Of a stretch of 64,000 nt of DNA, positions 48,115-59,062 are shown in pieces. The position numbers and the translations under genes are program-made. The number at the start of each line of letters is the position of its first letter. Positions within the stretch are counted from its first letter, which is position 1. The DNA comes from Heliocidaris tuberculata (lineage: Eukaryota > Echinodermata > Echinoidea > Camarodonta > Echinometridae): positions 20,054,838 to 20,118,837 of the forward strand of contig CM046838.1 in NCBI GenBank assembly GCA_025618425.1. The letters are read 5' to 3'. The notes under the pieces are model-generated. The model was not told where the DNA came from. It ran no database searches and worked only from the letters and a program-made list of their open reading frames with translations.

Positions 48115-48895
48115 AAAGCGCTTATGCCTATAGCGCTTGGCCTGCGATTGGTCCGTATCCTGACCGTATCGCCTTTTCCATGCGGCCTCCGTGCGGAGGC
48201 AGGAGGCGATTTTCGTAGGGATTCACGGCTCCGCGGCCTCTACGATTTTGTTTCGCGGGAAATTTGAAAAAAAAGAAGAAATTTTTGAATATGAAAAAAA
48301 TCGTAAAACTCGTAGCCCGTAGACATGCCGTTGGTGGCAGTGCACAATCCCTGCACGGGCATCGCGCGAAGGCCTCGCACTTATCTTGCAGCAAACGCAC
48401 AATTTTTCGGTGAACATGGGGCCAAAAAAAAAAATCCTGCAGCGATTGTAGACTCGTTCGACATTCGCACGGCCATTGCACAGCTATCGCAGGGTTGCCG
48501 CTCGCTTCCCGTGCAGTACCCGTGATATTGAACAGTCATCCCCCGCCAACCCCACAGCTCCTTCACCATGGCCTTGTAGCGGCCTTGAGACGGACAAAAC
48601 ATTTTTTTTCAGATGGGCTCCGTACGATTTCTGCGCGGAGGCTGCGGAGACTGCACGGCAACTGCACTAGAAATTGCACGATTTCCGCACAATTTCCAAA
48701 CAACCTCTATACGGATTTGCCATGGCCTGCCCCGAGGGCCAATGAAAGAAATGGCACGATACTCGTAGATAATGTGAACACACACACCGTACCCCGTAGC
48801 CACCTAAGATGTCCGAAAAATCGCACGGAAAATCGTAGACCAATTTATCGTACGGCGCCCTGGGCAAATGTAAATCAGGCATTAAGGACATCGAT
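48115..48895. mobile_element. Probable repetitive-word element, borders uncertain
   Basis: The interval is GC-richer than its surroundings and saturated with short related words: CGATTTTCCG, CGTAGCCCGTAG, TGCACGG, CCGCACAATTTCC, GCGGAGGCTGCGGAG. Inverted word pairs occur (CCTCCGTGCGGAGG; TACGATTTT against AAAATCGTA). A plausible right end is AAATGTAAATCAGGCATTAA. I could not pair the two outer ends confidently. Overlapping frames on both strands, including one of 193 codons, follow from the word composition. Confidence 0.5.
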
Positions 48896-49300
48896 TATCA
48901 TCATCATCTTAAATGCATATTACCATGATGCCGATGCATATGGTTATCGTAAGCAAACGAAAGATATTCATGTAAATAAACAACTGAACGAAGGAAGGAA
49001 GGAAGAAATCGTAAATGCAACATATCTAATTCTTAAAACTCGAAATAAATGTGATAAAGATAGCATGTGTATATAACGTCTGCAAAAAGATAGAAAGTAG
49101 TCAAGGAAGAAGTATGTTGTCTTTTGGCATTAATCATCTCATCGAATTTGCAAACTGGCAGCCCTAAAATACTGTCGAGAGTGATACTTAAATAATATGT
49201 AATGCCATTGAATGCACTAAGATGGTAATCATCATCATGATCATGGCAACGATAAGGACTAGGATTGTAATGAGTATGACAGAGGAGAAGATGAAGGGTG
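48896..49300. other. No gene seen
   Basis: AT-rich lead-in to the GAT block, with GGAAGGAAGG near 48994. Confidence 0.45.
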
Positions 49301-49695
49301 TTGATCATGGAGATGATAATGATGGTGATGATAATGATAATGATGATGACTGTCATGATGATGGTGGTAGTGGTGTTCGTGGTGATGCTGGTGGTGGTAG
49401 TGAAAATATTGATGTTGGTGTGGAAGATGAATATAAGGATAGTGTCGAAGTTGTTGTTGATAATTGTGATGATGATGATGATGATGATGAAGATGATGAC
49501 GATGACGATGGTGATGATGGTGATAATGATGATGATGGTGATGGTGATGGTGGTGATCATGATCATGATAATCTTGGTAGTGTTGATATTTATGCTGATG
49601 AGGAAGATGATGATAATGACAGTGTTAAAGTTGTTGATAATTGTGATGATGGTGATGATGATAACGATGATGATAATGATAATTGTGATAATTAA
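49301..49695. repeat. Degenerate (GAT)n block
   Basis: GAT/GGT/AAT triplets, with GTTGTTGATAATTGTGATGA duplicated at about 49450 and 49630. Asp-rich plus-strand and Ile-rich minus-strand frames are repeat artefacts. Confidence 0.93.
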
Positions 49696-51457
49696 GGTAA
49701 GGACTTTAAATACTTGGCTTTTGTTGCAGGTTTCGTTTTCAGGCGGAATTCTCTCCTTTTTTTATCGATTCATATTTATTACGATCCACTTCAGTCAAAT
49801 ACAAGCTGAAACCCATACATTAACGCCTTGAGTCGAAATTTCGAATAACAACATGAATAAGGTAAGCTAATATCTATGACGAACATCTTTACTTAAAAGT
49901 GGTCGTGCGTTTGTTGAAATTCCATTATCCTTCCGTTTCGTAAGTCTTCCATCTTGAATTCGCCTAGATATGAACGCCTCCTCTCCTCCTAGTTTGTTAT
50001 CTTTTCAAACACCGAGGATGACAGGTAAATCGATGTTCTATGGTAATTACATCACCCGATATCGTCACATCTTCATCTTTGATATTTTCATCAACCTTGG
50101 AATACAAATTCAAAGACGCCACAATCCTACAAAATTCATGACAAATCAGTCAATGAGATTCAGACAAATAGGAAAAATGTGTTTTTTTCTTCCTTATCAA
50201 ATGTTTGGGAGGAGGACGAAAATATCGACCGCCCGCAAATATTGATCTTGTAACGCAGGCAAGGGTTGATTGAGCGAGAGGCTGGCTCAATATGACGATG
50301 ATAATATTGTGACAGTGATGGAACAAATAAAAACAAAGGCGAAATCGAATCGTCTCGTATCATGTACTAAATATACACAGTTGGCATAAGAACCCCGTGC
50401 CCGCGGTGCTGGCGGGCTGCTGAATTTGCAAACGGCCGTGCGTTTGTCCCCGCCGCGATGGAAAACCGTCTGCTCGCGGAGATTTGCCCCCGTCGCACTT
50501 CATACACTCCAAAAATGTGAATAAATATTGGCGCGCAATTAATACGAACTGGAGATTGTGCCTGACGAGGAGGTGGAGGAGAAGGGGGAGAAAAAAAGAA
50601 AAGAACAGTCGATGGAAAGAGAGGAGAGTAAAAGTAGGAGGATCAGCGGAAGAGACAGTAAGACAGAGGATGAAAAGAAGCAGCGACAACATTCAGTCGA
50701 TATGAAGTAAAGCTAGCCCGGGGTACGGAATATTCGTTACAACGAAATGAATGTGCAATTATTAGTGCGACCTGTCGCTATTCACCCTGCAGTCTGTAAA
50801 TGTAGATTGTTAGTACGAGTGTTTAGCCTGAGAAAAAGAAATATGTTTGTTAGACAATATGCATCCTAATGAAGGTTTGATGTTTGTTAGACTGCCTTGC
50901 CGAGACAGGCGACATTTTTTCATAGGATATGAAAGAATTATTGTCATGATTGTGTCTCGATAAGAAGTAATGATAGAGTTGGTTAAAGCAATAGTTCGGT
51001 TTCTTTACAATCGTCTTTATTGCACTAGAGAGAAAGTCTTAACCCATTCTGTGCATGCAAATGTCTTTTGCAATAACAGTGCCATAAAATATGTTCAGTG
51101 GAAATAGGTCATATGCACATAATGATAATATTATGATAATATTTGTCTTTTTGCATAATGCTCTTATCACAACTCAGTGGGTGGTCATGATGCTGCAATA
51201 TTACAGTAGTATTAGCTAACTGTATGCTACCATTAAGAACCTCAAAGCATTCAAGGAACTATTCCCATTTACTACACCTGGGTCGAGAGTAGTATAAGTG
51301 TAGATTGATGTCTTTAACCAGGTAATCGTATTCTTTCAAACAAGATTACACTGCAATGTTGTGTGTAGGCCTACGGGAAAATCAAGTATTTTTGGTCACA
51401 TCTGCGACTTCTATATAGATTAAAAACCATCTAAGCACAAGTGCTATACTATGACTA
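49696..51457. other. No gene confirmed; CpG-rich patch at 50390-50510
   Basis: CCGTGCCCGCGGTGCTGGCG, GGCCGTGCG and CCCCGCCGCGATGG lie close together. A 110-codon minus-strand frame starting at 50692 begins with a hydrophobic run that looks like a signal peptide (LSLLLFILCLTVSSA), but this part is the complement of purine-rich sequence. TGTTTGTTAGAC is repeated at about 50844 and 50881. Confidence 0.35.
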
Positions 51458-51458
51458 T

Positions 51459-51515
<57 letters not shown>

Positions 51516-51542
51516 AACAACAACTACTACTACTACTACTAC

Positions 51543-51589
<47 letters not shown>

Positions 51590-51781
51590 TTACTACTATT
51601 ACTACTCATACTTCTATTACTACTACTACTACTACTACTACTACTGCTACTACTACTACTACTACAAATACTACTACTACTACTACCACCACCACCACCA
51701 CCACCACCACCTCTTCTTCTTCCTCTCCTTCTTCTTCGTCTTTCTTCTTCTTCTTCTTCTTCTTCTTCTTCTTCTTCTTCT

Positions 51782-51828
<47 letters not shown>

Positions 51829-51972
51829 TTCTTCTTCTTCTTCTTCTTCTTCTTCTTCTTCTTCTTCTTCTTCTTCTTCTTCTTCTTCTTCTTCTTCTTC
51901 TTCTTCTTCTTCTTCTTCTTCTTCTTCTACCACTACTACTACTTCTGTTGATATTACTACTAATACTACTAT

Positions 51973-52025
<53 letters not shown>

Positions 52026-52200
52026 TTACTACTACTATACTACTCCTAATACTACTACTACTTCTACCAATACTACTACTTCTATTACTATTACTGCTAC
52101 TACAACTACTACTACCACTGCTACTACTTCTTCTCTTACCACTACTACTACTGTATACTCTACATACTACCACTACTATTACTATTACTACCATGACTAT

Positions 52201-52270
<70 letters not shown>

Positions 52271-52420
52271 TCTTCTACTACTACTACCACCACCACCACT
52301 ACTACTACTGTTTCTACAACTTCAACAACATTACTACTACTGCTACCACTACTACCACTGCTACTACTATTACCACCACCACCACTATCACCACCACTAC
52401 CAACACTACCACACAAACTT
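51458..52420. repeat. Nearly 1-kb compound trinucleotide block: ACT, ACC, TTC
   Basis: (ACT)n about 51458-51515 and on to 51685, (ACC)n about 51685-51711, (TTC)n about 51742-51928 with few interruptions (about 62 units), then (ACT)n again (51970-52022, 52198-52265) and ACC/ACT mixtures to 52420. Frames across it encode homopolymeric runs and are not genes. Confidence 0.97.
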
Positions 52421-53878
52421 TTTTTTTACTCCTATCACTCTATATTTTGTACTTTCACCATTACTAGCAAGCATAGTGGTCGTTACCTTCCAGACCACTT
52501 TTATCTTCATCAGGATCATCCATATTTTCTTCCCTTCTTTCTTAGTCCATGAATTATTCTATGATAATATCTTATAGCTATATAATACAAATAAACGACA
52601 GGCAGACTTGAAAAGACTATCCCTTCATTTCCGTTAAAAATCGATAATGTACTTAACCCTTTCGATTCCCAAAGAGACCTCGTCTCAACTTCAACATCTA
52701 CCTAAGACGGTTAACTATGAAACGATAGCGTAGCACACCCTAGCGGATCATATGTCTAACCGAGGCAGCAATAACCGTTTAATTACGTTGAACTATCAGT
52801 GTTCTTACGCTTTGACTAATCAATGACATCATGATTTAATTTTCTCCCGGGTTTATTTTTCGCCACATCAAGAGTAGGAGTAGATAGCAAAGCGGAAGAG
52901 AGATAACTGATCCGTCCGTGCGCTATTAGGTTGCTGAGCGGACGGCACACCCCACCGCAACCCCGCGTGTTGCGGCGGGTTTAAACACACACATCGGGTG
53001 CCCGCGGGTCAAAAACTATATCAAGAAGATGCATATACACTGAAATATGATCTTTGCGACATATTTTGTAGGAGGTGGGACCGATAAAATGCATGGCTTA
53101 CAGTGATTTAGCGGCTCAGGTGGCGACGAGTTGTCTGTGTCGATATTTTTTAGGATCTCTTATTTTTCTCTTTTTTTCTCCCTTCTCTTTCTTCTTCTTC
53201 CTTACTTTAACGTTTTTCCTTTTCTACCCATAGTTTTCTAGTCTCTCGCATTTTATTTTTATCTACCGATACCTTGTGGATTGTCTACCACAAAATATTG
53301 ACTTGCCCTAGCAGACGACATATTGATGTTTTGGAATGTCACCCCCCCCCCCCCCCCCTTGCTCCTTTTCTGTATCTTTCTCTCGTTCATTCTTTTAAAA
53401 AAGTGCAACGCACGTGCACTATTGAAGTGTTGCATGACCATTTATTTTGAAGATTTTCGGCAGGAAACTTGAAACTTCTCCGAGGTTATTTGAAAAACAC
53501 TTCATATTATAAACCACAAAGCAGCTGTTGGTATATATATATACCAAAAATATTTTTAGCCCTTTAATAATTTCATGGTCGTTATTGTCCAGCTTTCGTG
53601 CCTGCCTTGTACTGTGCTTATCATATTTAGTGTATTACTGCATGAGAATAATCAGGTTGCAAAGAACGGTAAAACTATTGATATCCCACTATCGATACAT
53701 TAATCTAATTTTTATTTAAGTAAAAAAAATTGCTTTTCTGCAACTGTGCAAGGTAGGTATAATACACAGTAAGTGGGAGATCATACGTGTTATATATAAG
53801 CCAAAATATGTTTTAAGCACTATAATCGTGATAATAGCACTAGCATTTCAGTTCGAAAACCTATACAGCCCGACTAGT
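52421..53878. other. No gene seen; CpG-containing patch near 52915-52985
   Basis: CCGTCCGTGCGC, GCGGACGGC and GTGTTGCGGCGGG cluster near 52915-52985. A C homopolymer lies at 53342-53358. The rest is AT-rich. Confidence 0.4.
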
Positions 53879-54458
53879 TTAGTTCAGTTTAGGTTTATTT
53901 TAAATTTCAAATCACATTAATGGAACATAAACAATGACCGTTGCATTATTATAATAATATAGGAAAACATCTTCAATACTTTCAGCAAAAGAAGATAAAA
54001 CAATGCATGTGAACATACAAAGACACAGATCAATATTCCATCATTTTAAAGCTAGACAACTAATTTGGCGTGAAATATGAGGGAATCTAGTAAAAAGATA
54101 GGCTTTGACATTATTTTATGTATACATGGTATATGAGAGATGATCTTAAGAAAACATTAATGTTTTAAAAAGAAAAATAATACAATGGGGGAGACGAGGG
54201 GTACGGCATAACTAGGGAACCATAGGATAGATTGCATAAGTTATTAAAGAGGGATATTTTGAATTTGTGTTTCAATGTATACAGTGAGCCGGTGTTAGAG
54301 TCTTAGGGGAGGTTATTTCACACTTTTGGTCCCTTGAATATAATTGCATTGTGTGTAAAAGCTTTTCGAGTACGTGGAGTGTGATAAGAGTTATTTTAGT
54401 AATAGAAGGTAAGTTGGATGTATTATGTAGCACATTGTTTATGACCTTCCAAGTACTA
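53879..54458 (-). pseudogene. Decayed LINE 3' end with reverse transcriptase C-terminus
   Basis: On the minus strand a frame reads RTRKAFTHNAIIFKGPKV, then a stop where Trp is expected, then NNLP, a further stop, and SLYTLKHKFKISLFNNL. The order basic-TR...F.GPK.WN.LP...LK.K.K..L is the characteristic C-terminal tail of CR1/L2/Jockey-type non-LTR reverse transcriptases, which copy LINE RNA at the target site. Just upstream, in another frame, TWKVINNVLHNTSNLP resembles a motif that normally lies before the reverse transcriptase domain, implying a frameshift and internal deletion. About 300 bp of untranslated sequence follows and ends near AATAAACCTAAACTGAACT. Inactive copy. Confidence 0.65.
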
Positions 54459-54460
54459 GG

Positions 54461-54908
54461 TGGTGACCTGGTGGCGACTTGAGTCTCCGCTGCTTGTGGA
54501 GACGTTTCCGCGACGTCTCCGCGACGTCTCCTGGAGACATGTCGGATCTCCGGGGAGTCACGGGAAATTCAAACACGTTAGATTTTTTTTTTTAAAAGCC
54601 TTTTTCAGTCTCCAGCAGGTCTCCGAGATGTCTCCGCAACGTCTCCATCAATTGCGACGACGTCGCGGAGACTAATTTTGTCCGCGACGTCTCCGAGACC
54701 TGATGGAGACCAAGGAGACTGCGGATACGTTGCGGCGACGTTGCGTTGACGATGCGGCGACGTCGCAGAGACGTCTCCGATACCTGCTGGAGACTGGAAA
54801 AAGTCTCCAAAAAAATCGAACATGTTTGAATTTCCCGCGACTCCCCGGAGACCCGGCTATAGTCTACAGGGGACGTCGCGGAGACGTCTCCGTACCACTT
54901 GGTCACCA
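54461..54908. mobile_element. 448-bp foldback made of GTCTCC / GACGTCGC words
   Basis: Ends TGGTGACCTGGTGGCGACTT and the complement of TGGTGACCAAGTGGTACGG. Both arms then carry, in mirrored order, GACGTCTCC words, CTCCGGGGAGTCRCGGGAAA, TTCAAACAYGTT, a T-run, and CAGTCTCCAGCAGG. The arms are about 200 bp each. It abuts the 5' side of the LINE remnant. No coding capacity; frames through it translate the repeated words. Confidence 0.85.
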
Positions 54909-54911
54909 TGC

Positions 54912-54990
54912 CAATGAGATAGGCCCTTAGTTTTTGAGTTTTTTGGTCTCCCGAGTCGCGGCGACGTCTCCTTCAATGAGATAAGCCCTT
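54912..54990 (+). repeat. Direct repeat CAATGAGATARGCCCTT around a GTCTCC fragment
   Basis: Two copies, at 54912 and 54974, bracket a short segment with GGTCTCCCGAGTCGCGGCG, related to the adjacent foldback. This looks like a partial tandem duplication, or a second, truncated insertion. Confidence 0.65.
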
Positions 54991-55499
54991 GTACATCAGA
55001 TCTATCAGACTACTAGTGAATTTTGAAAGAAATCCCAATGGAATTACTGAAGGATTATCATGTAAATTACATCCGACTGTGGTTCCGAATGGTCTTATGA
55101 ATATGACAGAATAATGTGATGACATACAAGAAGCCATATAGGCCTGTACTATTAAATCAAACTTTTTTTTTTTCTCATCAGCCATAAAAAAGTACTTTCA
55201 GCAGTAGTTTTGATTTTCTGAAGGATATTTAATCTGTGCTTCAATGTGGTCGAGACTAGAAGGTGATGCACAAAGTATTTGTATGAGGTGAGTATTTGAT
55301 AATGAGCCATAATGTAGCATGTAACCATATATAGAACACTTGAAACCTGATAGTTTTCAAAGACATATAATCAGGCATTTTATCTTTCTCTTTCATGAAA
55401 AATGATGAAAGAAGAAGAAAAATCTCATTAGTCTTATTTCATGCCCCCATCCATCTCAAGGGGGGGGGGGGGGTGAGAAAGATGTAAAAAGAAAGGAGA
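54991..55499. other. Possible second fragment of the same LINE; no intact gene
   Basis: On the minus strand near 55245, CATTGAAGCACAGATTAAAT resembles CATTGAAACACAAATTCAAA of the LINE remnant and reads TLKHRLNI. This is weak evidence for a second copy. A G homopolymer lies at 55460-55473. Confidence 0.3.
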
Positions 55500-55815
55500 G
55501 GGGGAATTTTTTTGAAGTATTCATTTATTAATTTCTTTTCAGTGAAATCAACAGATATACAAAAATAGAAATATTACAATCATGAATAAAGTATAAACAT
55601 AAACTTTTACAATTTACAAGTAAAGTTATACGTATATGGAAAAATGTATACATTCATAGAAGAACAAAGAATTTACGCATACATGTACATGTACATGTAC
55701 ATGTACACATAAAAATCTCAGCTTACTTGAAATTATTCATATATACAACTGAAAATAACCTGGAAAAATGTATACATTCATGGAAGAGCAAAGAATATAT
55801 ACAATTGAAAATATA
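55500..55815 (-). mobile_element. Possible retroposon 3' region with internal duplication
   Basis: ATTTATTAATTTC followed by GTGAAATCAACAGATATAC and AAATAGAAATATTAC resembles 59712-59790 (TGAAATCAACATACAAATAG), suggesting a shared 3' end in minus orientation. Inside, GGAAAAATGTATACATTCAT is repeated at 55638 and 55762, and an ACATGT array lies at 55681-55707. The family is not identified. Confidence 0.35.
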
Positions 55816-57770
55816 CCTTAAACATAAGTGTTTCTTTAATATATTTTTTTTTTAACTGAATTTTTTTTTTTTATAAAAGATAAAATGGAGAAAGAAAGAA
55901 AAAAGGAAAAATGAAATATATGAGAGAGAGAGGGGGGAAAGAGAGACAGACACACCCGCACATCCCAACACAATAAAAGATACCTCACCCCTTCTAGCCT
56001 CTCCCCCCCCCCTTCCCCACCCCAATCCATGAATGAATGTGAGAGATAGCAAAACGACCCCTTCCATCCCTCCCTCCCTCCTATTAAGACAACCCCCCCC
56101 CCCCCTTAAACCAGATTCACCTCAGTGGCAAGACTAACGCTATACACCTTTGGGCTAGCTGGGCCATCCCTTTCATGAGTATCTCTTAAAATCTCTTATA
56201 CTCTACATGCTCAATATTCTTACCCAGAACTACCCTCACATAACATCAATAAAAATACCATTCTTATAAACATTTCCCCCTCTTATTCTTGTTAGCTATG
56301 TTAGCAAGTTAAACAGACCATCCCAGGGAGAGTTATTGTTGGGAACATTTTCGGTCTTATCGATGGCCAGACTACTACTAGATTTCAAAAGAAATTACAA
56401 AAAGGATTACATATAAAATTTAAGAAACATAATTTCTTCCTCTCTGAAATCCCGATTGTAATACGAATATGCTTATCAAAAGGGTTGGCTATGTTAAGCC
56501 TTCCAGTCGGAGAAAAGTCTGCGAGTCGTAGTGACGTCATGCATTCTCAAGACAGCCCACCGCTTGTTCTCCGTCGGGGGGGGGGGGGGTACAATGGCCC
56601 TCGATCCCTTTCGATATTCGTTTTTACTACATCCTCAACTATACAAAGAAATTACATTTTTAAAATATATATACATATATACATATTTAATCCTGTTGCA
56701 ATTTCTTTCAAAATCTAGACTTAATTAAGTCATATCATAAAGTGTTCGGTGGCTTTAAAACGTGATGGCCCGCATTCTAAAAAAGGGATTAATTTATTCA
56801 AACCTGGATTTACCCAGTCTTTTTAATATATGAAGCGCCAAGTGTCCACCTCCGCATTCCTCCAAAATCATTGTAACTCCGCACAGCTAAATGAATAAAG
56901 GAAATATAGTTTATTAAATGACAAGGAGAGATCAGTTTCATAATGACATAATCTTCTTTTATTCATTCCTTATAAGAAGCATGGTAATTCCTATGAGCTT
57001 TAGAGTTTCACACATGGCTGTCCGTAAATGTGTTAATAAACTCAACACACTTTAATATTCTGGGTTTAAACTCGGCCTAAAGTTAGTCCGTCTATAAAAT
57101 AACAGCCAATGTCATTCACCTTGGTGCGAAAGTGCTCCTCTGAGAAACACTCATCTAGCTAGGATTCAGACATCGCTAGATTGAGCTGACATCGCTAGTT
57201 GTGATTCACATCACCACAAAGCAAACCCGAGCTTCCCAACCGGATAGCTTCTACCAGAACCAACCCTAATCCCTATCAGTCCCACCCCCTTCATCCTGGG
57301 CCAGAGGACTCGCTTCAGGAGTCTTTTCCCGCATCATCCAGGGGCGGTTTTGCACCCAGCCGTGAAATCCCGCTCTTCCTTGTTTATTTCCAATTTGGGA
57401 TTGATATGATAATGCTGGGATTTAAAAACTAAATGTACAGGACTGCACCATAAAAAAAAACTTTTTTGGGATAGCAGTGGGCATTTGGGGTTGAACTATC
57501 GTTCCACGAACTTTTTGGCTTGTGTGTTTGTACATCATGCAGGGGCCGTGGGGCCTTTTTTTACGGATGGGGCTGAGCATGCAGACAGATCATCATGTCT
57601 GCTTCATAAAGTATTATAAAACGTATCTACTCAAAGGTTGGAGGCTGCAACCCCCTCCCCATTCTGGTTCCACGGCCCTGACGTGTACTTGCAGGCCATA
57701 AGTTAAGCCTATGAATTAAAAGAAAATACTTAAAGAGCACAAACATAATGAAAAACAGCTTGAAAAAGAA
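55816..57770. other. No gene seen; homopolymers
   Basis: T- and A-runs at 55842-55872, a purine-rich patch at 55880-55945, C-runs near 56005 and 56092-56105, and a G-run at 56577-56590. GACATCGCTAG is repeated at about 57168 and 57189. No supported frame. Confidence 0.4.
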
Positions 57771-57905
57771 AGAAAATGATTACGGGGAATAAGAAGGTCT
57801 CTATATTCTAACTTTATTATGTATGTTTATCTTTCTGTCACTATATGTGAAACCACATTAAAAAAAGTAGGCCTACATTTAATTGAGACTCTGAAGGGCG
57901 GTATA
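57771..57905 (+). repeat. Dispersed duplicate, copy A
   Basis: GAAAATGATTACGGGGAATA, GTAGGCCTACATTTAATTGA and GACTCTGAAGGGCGGTATAA match 60331-60437 in the same order and orientation. Confidence 0.75.
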
Positions 57906-58154
57906 AAAACAGAGCTCGTGAAGGAAAATACATAATAAGCACCACGAAAAAGGACATGGAGAATTAATCAAAATAGATCTATACATAAGTGAAACCTCGT
58001 GTAAGAAGATACGGCTTCTTGCTATGAATAGTGCATCTGCTATTTATGGATGATAGATGTACTGCCTTGTAATTAAACAGTCTCCAATGATGTTTTCAAA
58101 TCAAACCTCACATCAGAAATCTATACCATTGTATTTCATAAGTTTGTATCCCTC

Positions 58155-58440
58155 CCGCCCCCCCCCCCCCCCACTCAGTATTATTTAGGGTACGCGTATG
58201 CTCGTTTCCTCCCTTCGAAAGCACCCCCTATCTCAGGTCGGCCAACATTTCTGAACCCCCCCCCCCCCCTTTCGCGGGCTTTTCGCGGGCTTTTCCTGCC
58301 TTGGAGACCACCCCCCCCCCCCAAAAAAAAAAAAAAAAAAAAAAAAATACGGAACACTGCTCAATGTACCCCCTATCTCAGGTGAGCTCTCATTCCAACC
58401 CCATATCTCAGGGCAGACACCCCCTCCCCCCCCCCCCCCA
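58155..58440. repeat. C homopolymers with a repeated CCCCTATCTCAGG motif
   Basis: CCCCCTATCTCAGGT occurs at about 58226 and 58369 and, with changes, at 58401 and 58703. Between them are C-runs of 10 or more and an A-run of about 25 (58322-58347). Two occurrences carry CAGGTGAGC or CAGGTAAGC, which by chance resemble splice donors. Confidence 0.8.
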
Positions 58441-58489
58441 GTGGCAGATCCATTTTATGATGGAGGGGGCCAAATATTAACAAAAAATT

Positions 58490-58690
58490 CTGACAAGCAA
58501 AAACAACAACAAAAAAGATCATCAGCATTTTTTGGGGTCTCTTTTTACCTCATAAAATTTCTGACAAGCAAAAAAAAAAAAAAAAATTGTCATCAGCATT
58601 TGGGGGGGCCCTTTTTCCTCCAAAAATCTCTGACAAGCAAAGAAAAAAAAGTCAGCATTTTGGGCTGTATTTTATTTTCCCAGGGGAGCC
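58490..58690 (+). repeat. Tandem repeat of about 70 bp, three copies
   Basis: TTCTGACAAGCAAAAACAAC-like starts at about 58490, 58561 and 58630, each followed by an A-rich run, TCAGCATTTTKGGG and a TTTTTCCTC stretch. The copies are diverged. Confidence 0.8.
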
Positions 58691-59062
58691 CCCCCCCCCC
58701 CCTCATCTCAGGTAAGCTGTCATTACAATTCCAAGTACAATACCTTAGCCTTTAGCCTTAGGAGAGATTTTTCTATGTTAAAAAAAAGATCTCAGAATTC
58801 AATGCAGTCATAAGAAATTTCTATATAAGGAATTTAAGAATATATATAAGCTTTGGTGGTATCAATGATATTTTGTAAGCTATACCATTTAAGAAATTAT
58901 CCCTGGCGACTTTCTATAGATCTAGTTAGCCTGGTACGTATGGTAGATCGTGGTGTACATATCATACAAAACTGTATATCAGTCCCACACATTCATTTTC
59001 ATGGGTGTAGGAAAATGAGTTAGAAAGTGTTTCGCAAGCAAACTACCGGGCAAACTACTCAC

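Noticed and set aside
48495..49076. A 193-codon plus-strand frame
   Set aside because: It lies over the word-repeat element, overlaps comparable minus-strand frames and has no domain.
49033..49831. Acidic Asp-rich and Ile/Met-rich frames
   Set aside because: These are frame-shifted readings of one degenerate GAT array; the duplicated GTTGTTGATAATTGTGATGA explains the peptide repeats.
50360..50692. A minus-strand frame with a signal-peptide-like start
   Set aside because: The hydrophobic leader is the complement of purine-rich sequence and the rest is unrecognised. Only the nearby CpG patch is of interest.
51382..52416. A 344-codon minus-strand open frame and long plus-strand frames
   Set aside because: They translate ACT, ACC and TTC repeats into runs of one residue. 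No start context, splice site or domain supports them.
54592..54930. Frames of about 75-105 codons on both strands in the GTCTCC foldback
   Set aside because: The peptides are repeats of a few words (SATSP, ETLRR) imposed by the DNA word structure.
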